The notes under the pieces are model-generated. The model ran no database searches. It was not told the origin of the DNA and saw only the letters and a list, made by a program, of their open reading frames with translations. A stretch of DNA of 37,111 nt from Streptomyces globisporus (lineage in GTDB: Bacteria; Actinomycetota; Actinomycetes; Streptomycetales; Streptomycetaceae): assembly GCF_003501885.1 (NCBI RefSeq), contig NZ_QWFA01000032.1:1-37111 (forward strand), written 5' to 3'. Below are positions 31,989 through 37,111 of the stretch, one piece after another. Every line of letters starts with the position of its first letter. Positions within the stretch are counted from its first letter, which is position 1. The position numbers and the translations under genes are program-made.

Positions 31989-32477
31989 TCAGGCGCTGCG
32001 CTGCCGCCGGCGGGCGGCCGCGATGGCGCGGTTCGTCTCCCGCGTGTCCTGCTTCTCGCGGAGCGTCTGCCGCTTGTCGTACTCCTTCTTGCCCTTCGCG
32101 AGCGCGATCTCGACCTTGACCCGGCCGTCCTTGAAGTACAGCGCGAGGGGCACGATGGTGTGGCCCGTCTCCTGCGACTTCGACTCCAGCTTGTCGATCT
32201 CGGCCCGGTGCAGCAGCAGCTTGCGCTTCCGCTTGGCCGCGTGGTTGGTCCAGGTGCCCTGGACGTACTCGGGGACGTGGATGTTGTGGAGCCACGCCTC
32301 GTGGTCGTCGATCTGCACGAAGCCGTCGACCAGGGAGGCCCGCCCCATGCGCAGGGACTTGACCTCCGTCCCCATGAGCACGAGGCCGCACTCGTAGGTG
32401 TCGAGGATGCTGTAGTCGTGCCGCGCCTTCTTGTTCTGCGCGATCATCTTGCGCCCGGTGTCTTTTTCCTTCGCCAT
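31989..32477 (-). CDS. smpB: SsrA-binding protein SmpB
   Basis: Binds tmRNA and delivers it to stalled ribosomes. Length 162 residues, normal. Conserved stretches are [42 protein letters not shown] and the C-terminal basic tail [32 protein letters not shown], which folds in the ribosomal mRNA channel. ATG at 32477. It sits 18 bases after the S41 protease gene and about 100 bases before its partner tmRNA on the same strand. Confidence 0.97.
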   Translation of the reverse strand: MAKEKDTGRKMIAQNKKARHDYSILDTYECGLVLMGTEVKSLRMGRASLVDGFVQIDDHEAWLHNIHVPEYVQGTWTNHAAKRKRKLLLHRAEIDKLESKSQETGHTIVPLALYFKDGRVKVEIALAKGKKEYDKRQTLREKQDTRETNRAIAAARRRQRSA

Positions 32478-32495
32478 AGTGCGGTCATTTTCGCA

Positions 32496-33683
32496 CTACG
32501 ACCCACCCCCGAGGCCACTCAATACCGTCTCGGCCCGCTGCTGGGCCCGCTCCCCCACCACGAGGTCGGGGGTGATGCCCTTGCCGTCGACGTTGCGGCC
32601 GCCCGGCGTGCGGTAGTGGCCGACGGTCAGCTCGGCCACCGAGCCGCCCGGGAGCCTGCTGGGCATCTGCACGGAGCCCTTCCCGAACGTGGGCGAGCCG
32701 ACGGTGACCGCGCGGCCCCGGTCCTGGAGGGCGCCGGTCAGCAGCTCGGCGGCGCTCATCGTGCCGCCGTCGACCAGGACGACGACCGGCCGGTCCGTGT
32801 CACCGCCCGGATCGGCGTACAGCGCGTGCTGATCCCCGCGCACGTCGTACGTGGCGACCAGGCCGCCGTCCAGGAAGGCGGAGGCGGCGACGACGGCCTC
32901 GGCGACGAGTCCGCCGGAGTTGGCGCGCAGATCCAGGAGTATCCCCGCCCCGTCGGGGGCGTCCCGGACCGCGTCCCGCACGTCGGCCCCCGCGCCCTTG
33001 GTGAAGGCGGCGACCTTGACCAGGATTGCCGACGAGGGCGCGTCGCCCAGCCGCCGCACGGTGACCGCCTCGGTGGTCAGCCGGGCCCGCTCCAGGGTCT
33101 CGGTCCAGCTCCGGCCCTCCCGGACGAGCCCGAGCTCCACCCGGCTGCCCTCGGCCGCTCCCGTACCGTCGCCGCGCAGTAACGCGACGACCTCCGCGAC
33201 GGGGCGCTTGCCGATCGCGCGGCCGTCCAGGGTGCGCAGCAGATCGCCGGTGCGGATGCCGGCCCGGTCGGCGGGGCCGCCGGGCTGGACGCGGGAGACG
33301 GTGACATCACCGCGGCCGGTGCGCCGGGCGGAGAGCCCGACCCCGGTGTAGGTGCCGTCCAGCGCCTGCTCGAACTCCTCGTACTCCCGCTGGTCGTAGA
33401 CCGCGCCCCAGCGGTCCCCGCTGCGGCTGACGACCTCCTCGGCGGCGTCCTTCACGGACTTCCCGTCGGCCTCGGCCTCGGCGGCGGCGTCCTCGATCTC
33501 GTCGCGGTCGACCGGGGCGACGGTGGAGGAGACGGCGCGGGTCTGCGGACCGGGCCCGGGATCGGGGTCCTGCGGCAGCGAACCGGTCGCGGCGGCGGTG
33601 GCGAGAGCACACCCGAAGACCAATGTCAGGGCCGCCCCGCGGCGAAGACCGCGGGGCCCGAAGCGATGCCCACAATCCGACAT
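32496..33683 (-). CDS. S41 family C-terminal processing peptidase (CtpA-like)
   Basis: Exported serine protease of 395 residues that trims or degrades extracytoplasmic proteins. An N-terminal signal or membrane anchor (GAALTLVFGCALATAAATGSL) is followed by a PDZ domain (about 120-195; GVGLSARRTGRGDVTVSRVQPGGPADRAGI) and the S41 domain. The catalytic dyad is visible: Ser310 in GGTMSAAELL and Lys335 in TFGKGSVQ, 25 residues apart as in the family. ATG at 33683 gives the start MSDCGHRFG. The terminator before it (33703-33746) separates it from ftsX, so it should have its own promoter or depend on read-through. Confidence 0.92.
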   Translation of the reverse strand: MSDCGHRFGPRGLRRGAALTLVFGCALATAAATGSLPQDPDPGPGPQTRAVSSTVAPVDRDEIEDAAAEAEADGKSVKDAAEEVVSRSGDRWGAVYDQREYEEFEQALDGTYTGVGLSARRTGRGDVTVSRVQPGGPADRAGIRTGDLLRTLDGRAIGKRPVAEVVALLRGDGTGAAEGSRVELGLVREGRSWTETLERARLTTEAVTVRRLGDAPSSAILVKVAAFTKGAGADVRDAVRDAPDGAGILLDLRANSGGLVAEAVVAASAFLDGGLVATYDVRGDQHALYADPGGDTDRPVVVLVDGGTMSAAELLTGALQDRGRAVTVGSPTFGKGSVQMPSRLPGGSVAELTVGHYRTPGGRNVDGKGITPDLVVGERAQQRAETVLSGLGGGS

Positions 33684-33702
33684 GCCGCCGAGTCTAGGAC
33701 AA

Positions 33703-33746
33703 GCCCCCTGGGGCGCACGGGCGATCGCCCGTGCGCCCCAGGGGGC
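33703..33746 (-). terminator. Terminator of ftsEX: 44-bp perfect palindrome
   Basis: The 44 bases are perfectly self-complementary: 20-bp arms (33703-33722 and 33727-33746) around GATC, itself palindromic. It begins 6 bases after the ftsX stop and 20 bases before the protease start codon. RNA from either strand would form a 20-bp stem. Confidence 0.8.
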
Positions 33747-33751
33747 ACATG

Positions 33752-34669
33752 TCACACCTTCAGGTACTTGCGCAGCGCGAAGAGAGCGGCGACGGCGGGC
33801 ATCAGCAGCCCGATCGCGAGCACCAGCGGAAGCTTGGTCAGGACCGCGTCCCAGCCGATGAAGTTGATGAGGTTCAGTTTCTCCTGGAGGGCGAGGCCGC
33901 CGTCGATCAGGAAGTACCGGCCGCCGAGCAGCATGGCGCAGGCCAGCACACCGCCGATCAGACCGGCGACGGCCGCCTCCATGATGAAGGGGGCCTGAAT
34001 GTAGAAGCCGGAGGCCCCCACGAGGCGCATGATGCCCGTCTCACGTCTCCGGCTGAACGCGGAGACGCGCACGGTGTTGACGATCAGGATCAGCGCGATG
34101 ACGAGCATCAGGATCATCACGTAGATCGCGACGACGTTCATGCCGTTCATCAGCTCGAAGAGGTTGTCCAGGATGGACCGTTGGTCCTGGACGGACTGCA
34201 CCCCGTCCCGCCCGGCGAACGCCGTGGCGACGACCTTGTACTTCTGCGGGTCGTCCAGCTTCACGCGGAAGGACTCCTGCATCTGGTCGGGCGTGATGTT
34301 GCCCGCCATCGGGGAGTCGCCGAACTGCTCCTGGTAGTGCTTGTACGCCTCGTCGACCGTCTCGAAGTGGACCGTCTCGACGGCGTCCATCTTCTCCAGA
34401 TCGGCCTTGATCTCCGCCTTCTGCTCCTTGGTGACAGCCCCCTTGGCGCACTTGGGCATGTCCTTGGCGTCGTTCTTGTTGCAGAGGAAGATCGAGACGT
34501 TGACCTTGTCGTACCAGTAGTCCTTCATCGTGCTGACCTGCTCGCGCATCAGCAGCGCACCGCCGAACAGGGCGAGCGAGAGGGCGACGGAGACCACGAC
34601 CGCGAAGGTCATCGTGAGGTTGCGGCGGAGACCGACGCCGATCTCCGACAGGACGAACTGGGCGCGCAT
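33752..34669 (-). CDS. ftsX: Cell division protein FtsX (ABC-type membrane subunit)
   Basis: Membrane partner of FtsE. The complex activates peptidoglycan hydrolases during growth and division. Length 305 residues. It has a cytoplasmic amphipathic start (MRAQFVLSEIGVGLRRNLTMTFAVVVSVALSLALFGGAL) with the first helix, a large extracellular domain (about residues 50-165, with two cysteine-containing stretches such as KCAKGAV), then three more helices. ATG at 34669 follows AAAGGA. It lies 55 bases after ftsE. Confidence 0.96.
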   Translation of the reverse strand: MRAQFVLSEIGVGLRRNLTMTFAVVVSVALSLALFGGALLMREQVSTMKDYWYDKVNVSIFLCNKNDAKDMPKCAKGAVTKEQKAEIKADLEKMDAVETVHFETVDEAYKHYQEQFGDSPMAGNITPDQMQESFRVKLDDPQKYKVVATAFAGRDGVQSVQDQRSILDNLFELMNGMNVVAIYVMILMLVIALILIVNTVRVSAFSRRRETGIMRLVGASGFYIQAPFIMEAAVAGLIGGVLACAMLLGGRYFLIDGGLALQEKLNLINFIGWDAVLTKLPLVLAIGLLMPAVAALFALRKYLKV

Positions 34670-34724
34670 GGCGTCCTTTCAGTACTCGATGCTCGAAATG
34701 CACGAAGGGCCTTGAGCCCCTCGG

Positions 34725-35414
34725 TCAGTGCTGGTAGCCGTAGACGCCGCGTGCCTGGTCGCGTACGAGACGGCCCTGCTCGAGCTCGATGACGCGCTTG
34801 CGCATCTGGTCGACGATGTTCTGGTCGTGAGTCGCCATGATCACGGTGGTGCCGGTCCGGTTGATCCGGTCCAGCAGCTTCATGATGCCCACCGAGGTCT
34901 GCGGGTCGAGGTTGCCGGTCGGCTCGTCCGCGATCAGCAGCATGGGGCGGTTGACGAAGGCGCGGGCGATGGCCACACGCTGCTGCTCACCACCGGAGAG
35001 CTCACCGGGCATCCGCTCCTCCTTGCCGCCGAGGCCGACGAGGTCGAGGACCTGCGGCACGGCCTTGCGGATCTCGCCGCGGGGCTTGCCGATGACCTCC
35101 TGCGCGAAGGCCACGTTCTCCGCGACCGTCTTGTTGGGCAGCAGGCGGAAGTCCTGGAAGACCGTCCCCAGCTGGCGGCGCATCTGCGGCACCTTCCAGT
35201 TGGACAGCCGCGCGAGGTCCTTGCCGAGCACATGGACCATGCCCGTGCTGGCGCGCTCCTCGCGCAGGATCAGTCGCATGAAGGTCGACTTGCCGGAGCC
35301 GGAGGACCCCACCAGGAAGACGAACTCACCCTTCTCGATGTCCAGCGAGACATCGCGCAGAGCCGGTCGGGTCTGCTTCGGGTAGGTCTTGGAGACGTTG
35401 TCGAATCGGATCAC
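34725..35414 (-). CDS. ftsE: Cell division ATP-binding protein FtsE
   Basis: ABC ATPase of 229 residues that drives FtsX. Walker A is GSSGSGKS with Lys42, the Q-loop lies in FQDFRLLP, the signature is LSGGEQQR, Walker B is LLIADEPTG and the switch His is in MATHDQ. GTG start at 35414 gives [12 protein letters not shown], the conserved FtsE N-terminus; no strong ribosome site is visible, so the transcript may be short-leadered. First gene of the ftsE-ftsX unit. The neighbour upstream is transcribed the other way. Confidence 0.97.
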   Translation of the reverse strand: MIRFDNVSKTYPKQTRPALRDVSLDIEKGEFVFLVGSSGSGKSTFMRLILREERASTGMVHVLGKDLARLSNWKVPQMRRQLGTVFQDFRLLPNKTVAENVAFAQEVIGKPRGEIRKAVPQVLDLVGLGGKEERMPGELSGGEQQRVAIARAFVNRPMLLIADEPTGNLDPQTSVGIMKLLDRINRTGTTVIMATHDQNIVDQMRKRVIELEQGRLVRDQARGVYGYQH

Positions 35415-35674
35415 GGATGCACCACGGTCGGCCGGGAGTAGGTGAGCGTGACCATACGCGAACCGGGCTCACGCGTGCAGGCGGCGTCCGGCAATGGGTG
35501 GTATGTGGCGAATCGCCCCATGGTACGAAACGGGTCGTGCCGGACCTTGTCCGGTGGGCCGCGCCGAAATCGCCGCGAGCTGGCACAGTGGTGGGGGGAA
35601 CGGTTGCGTTTCCGTGAGCGTTGTGCGGAGAGAAAGCAGGCAAGCGGCTCCGCCGCGCGGGAGGAGGAATGCGC

Positions 35675-35872
35675 ATGACCTATGACCGACTGGTGTGCGC
35701 GAACTGCGCGGCGCCCGTGAGCGAGGGCCGTTGCCGCGTCTGCCGTGCCGTGCGGCAGCAGATGCTGGAGGAGCAGGGCCAGGGCCCGCTGGCCGGAATG
35801 AGCCCGGCGATGCTGATCGCCCTGATGGTGGTGTTGCTGGCGGCGCTCGCGCTGCTGGCGCAGGCGGCCTGA
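35675..35872 (+). CDS. Small zinc-ribbon single-pass membrane protein
   Basis: 65 residues, function unknown. Two CxxC motifs (CANC-x8-CRVC) form a likely zinc ribbon at the cytoplasmic N-terminus. A C-terminal hydrophobic helix (MLIALMVVLLAALALLAQAA) would anchor it in the membrane. ATG at 35675 is chosen because GGAGGA (35663-35668) lies six bases before it; the ATG at 35669 is too close to that site. It is divergent from ftsE across 260 bases and followed by a strong terminator. It could be a membrane-bound adaptor, but nothing shows its partner. Confidence 0.75.
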   Translation: MTYDRLVCANCAAPVSEGRCRVCRAVRQQMLEEQGQGPLAGMSPAMLIALMVVLLAALALLAQAA

Positions 35873-35964
35873 TGAGGCCCGCGCGGCCCTCGGGGCCGCC
35901 GCTCACCGCCCCGTCGGGGCTCACAGACGTATGCGTACGGCCGCCTGAGCGGTCCGGGCGCGCA

Positions 35965-36004
35965 GAAGGGCCCGGGAGGGGTTGCACACCCTCCCGGGCC
36001 CTTC
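35965..36004. terminator. Bidirectional terminator after the zinc-ribbon gene
   Basis: Perfect 16-bp stem GAAGGGCCCGGGAGGG (35965-35980) and complement (35989-36004) with an 8-base loop, between two convergent genes. Confidence 0.88.
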
Positions 36005-36068
36005 GTCATGCCGTGCTGCGCCGCGTACGGGCCTGATCCTCGCCCGCTACGCGCCGGTAAGGTCCGTC

Positions 36069-36099
36069 ACGGTCCGCGGCGGACGTCGCCGCGGACCGT
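36069..36099 (-). terminator. Terminator of the LAETG surface-protein gene
   Basis: Perfect 13-bp stem ACGGTCCGCGGCG (36069-36081) / CGCCGCGGACCGT (36087-36099) with loop GACGT, 11 bases after the stop codon. Confidence 0.85.
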
Positions 36100-36110
36100 T
36101 GGTGCCGGAC

Positions 36111-36971
36111 CTAGGCGACCGTGCGACCGCCGCCGACCAGACGCGGCAGGATGCGGAAGCCGATGCCGCCCGCGATCATCGTCGCGGCGCCGATGACCAG
36201 GAAGGTCGTCTCGGCCGCACCGGTCTCGGCGAGCTCTTCCTTGCCCTTGCTCTGCTCGACCGGCTTGTTGCCGACACTGTCGGTGTCGGTGTTGTCGGTG
36301 CACTCGGCGCCGTCGAGGTCGACGGTGCAGCCGGCGTCGTCGCCACCGGTGGTGGACCCACCGGTGGCGCTGCTGCCGCCCTGGTCGCCGCCGGTGGTGC
36401 CCGGGGTACCGGTGGAGCCGTTGGAACCCGAGGTCCCGTTGGTGCCCGAGGTCCCGTTGGAACCCGAGGTCCCGTTGGTGCCCGACGTGCTGGTCTCGCC
36501 CGTGGTGGTCTCACCGGTCGTCGAGGTCTCACCGGTGGTGGACGTCTCGCCGGTGGTCTCGCCCGTGGTGGTCTCACCCGTGGTCGAGGTCTCACCCGTG
36601 GTGGACGTCTCGCCGGTGGTCTCACCGGTCGTGGTCTCACCCGTGGTCTCGCCCGTGGTGGTCTCACCCGTGGTCGAGGTCTCACCCGTGGTGGACGTCT
36701 CGCCGGTGGTCTCACCGGTCGTGGTCTCACCCGTGGTGGTCTCACCCGCGGCGCCGCCCGGGTCGGCGCCGCCGATCGGGTCGTCGTCACCCTCGATGCC
36801 CAGCCCGACGTCGAGGCCGTTCTGGTCGGCCTCGGCCTTCACGCCGATGCCGGCGACATCCACGCCGATGCCGACGGCCTGCGCCGCACCGGCCGCAGTC
36901 AGCGAGGCACCCGCGGCAATAACCGCACCAGCGGCTATCCGCGCGACGCGAACACGCGTCTTCTTCGTCAT
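36111..36971 (-). CDS. Sortase-anchored (LAETG) Thr/Gly/Glu-repeat surface protein
   Basis: Exported cell-wall protein of 286 residues. A signal peptide (MTKKTRVRVARIAAGAVIAAGASLTAAGAAQA) is followed by a short acidic region. Residues about 76-162 consist of 17 GET-type units (GETT, GETTT, GETSTT), then come NGTSG-type repeats (about 163-190). Cys residues in GCTVDLDGAEC may form a disulfide. The end has a sorting signal: LAETG (247-251), a hydrophobic helix and a basic tail. LAxTG is the class E sortase motif used by chaplins in Streptomyces, so covalent wall anchoring is likely. The repeat region could be a glycosylated stalk. ATG at 36971 has GGGGG upstream. No functional head domain is visible. 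Confidence 0.85.
   Translation of the reverse strand: MTKKTRVRVARIAAGAVIAAGASLTAAGAAQAVGIGVDVAGIGVKAEADQNGLDVGLGIEGDDDPIGGADPGGAAGETTTGETTTGETTGETSTTGETSTTGETTTGETTGETTTGETTGETSTTGETSTTGETTTGETTGETSTTGETSTTGETTTGETSTSGTNGTSGSNGTSGTNGTSGSNGSTGTPGTTGGDQGGSSATGGSTTGGDDAGCTVDLDGAECTDNTDTDSVGNKPVEQSKGKEELAETGAAETTFLVIGAATMIAGGIGFRILPRLVGGGRTVA
36486..36746 (-). repeat. Coding tandem repeats in the surface-protein gene
   Basis: GET-based units of 4-6 codons. A higher-order block of four units (5+4+6+6 codons, 63 bases) occurs three times. The DNA is nearly identical between copies, so length variation between strains is likely. Confidence 0.8.
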
Positions 36972-37111
36972 CTGTTGCTACCCCCAGTAGCCGATCTCGT
37001 CATTGGAGCAGCCATATGTGGGCAGCGGGCCCAGCCGGGAATCGCTCTCGGCAAGGCCACGTCGTGTCGTGGTCACCCCGCCCCGCCCCCCGGTACACAC
37101 CCGCCCCAGAC
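36972..37111. other. Upstream region of the surface-protein gene, window edge
   Basis: 140 bases that should hold the promoter of the LAETG protein gene. I see a G-rich ribosome site and a CATATG near 37013-37018 but no convincing -35/-10 pair and no gene. Confidence 0.3.

Noticed and set aside
36486..36746. CRISPR-like regular repeats
   Set aside because: Repeats are in frame, 12-18 bases long, without unique spacers, and encode a Thr/Gly/Glu stalk. No cas genes are present.

Overview
The window is high-GC actinobacterial chromosome, almost certainly a Streptomyces core region. Starts are often GTG or TTG, gene ends overlap as GTGA or ATGA, Shine-Dalgarno sequences are GGAGG-like, and the gene order (murA - hup - malic enzyme - HelD-like protein - sigma/anti-sigma - nnaR - narK - matB/matA - ssrA - smpB - S41 protease - ftsX - ftsE) matches what I remember of the S. 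coelicolor SCO294x-SCO297x neighbourhood. Names resting on that memory are marked as such. No insertion sequence, phage, CRISPR array or other obvious foreign segment is visible.

Layout, left to right. (1) 1-3885, minus: a three-subunit molybdenum hydroxylase of the xanthine dehydrogenase family (FAD subunit, 2Fe-2S subunit, molybdopterin subunit). The last gene is cut by the window edge, and the 2Fe-2S subunit carries an unusual acidic N-terminal extension of about 307 residues. (2) 4215-9175, minus: a sugar ABC-importer operon (lipoprotein, two permeases, no ATPase) translationally linked to a cytoplasmic GH20 hexosaminidase. A 16-bp DasR-type (dre) site touches the -35 box of a good promoter, so this reads as an amino-sugar/chitosugar uptake and hydrolysis unit. 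(3) 9307-11822: a DUF3039 protein and a YqgE/AlgH protein (minus), divergent from murA (plus). (4) 11909-15441: an AraC-type regulator divergent from a DUF2000 gene, then HU (hup) and a malic enzyme with an N-terminal ACT domain. (5) 15442-18250: a HelD-like RNA polymerase-associated NTPase and, between it and the malic enzyme, a structured leader or small-RNA candidate with a terminator and a possible competing pairing. (6) 18402-21923: an ECF sigma factor (SigU-like) coupled to its ZAS anti-sigma factor, a CGNR regulator and two GNAT acetyltransferases that overlap tail to tail.

(7) 22048-24676: nitrate assimilation control and transport. NnaR (HemD-like domain fused to an OmpR-type DNA-binding domain) and NarK lie in series, with GlnR-like boxes before both and tandem direct repeats just before nnaR. 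(8) 24808-28868: matA-matB-acyltransferase, a tightly coupled operon for an extracellular aminosugar polymer (poly-GlcNAc type) that affects hyphal aggregation. (9) 29031-31452: a LysR regulator divergent from an MFS exporter, with a LysR-type interrupted palindrome between them. (10) 31507-35414: ribosome rescue (tmRNA and SmpB), an S41 C-terminal processing protease, and ftsX/ftsE for division-linked peptidoglycan hydrolysis control. (11) 35675-36971: a small zinc-ribbon membrane protein and a sortase-anchored (LAETG) Thr/Gly/Glu-repeat surface protein.

Most transcription units end in strong GC hairpins, several of them perfect inverted repeats. The most interesting unexplained items are the structured RNA before the malic enzyme (15646-15785), the second palindrome in the leader of the sugar operon (9086-9104), the nnaR direct repeats (23196-23243), the hup-upstream palindrome (13712-13729) and the extended 2Fe-2S subunit. 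All functions are inferred from reading sequence; no database search was run.
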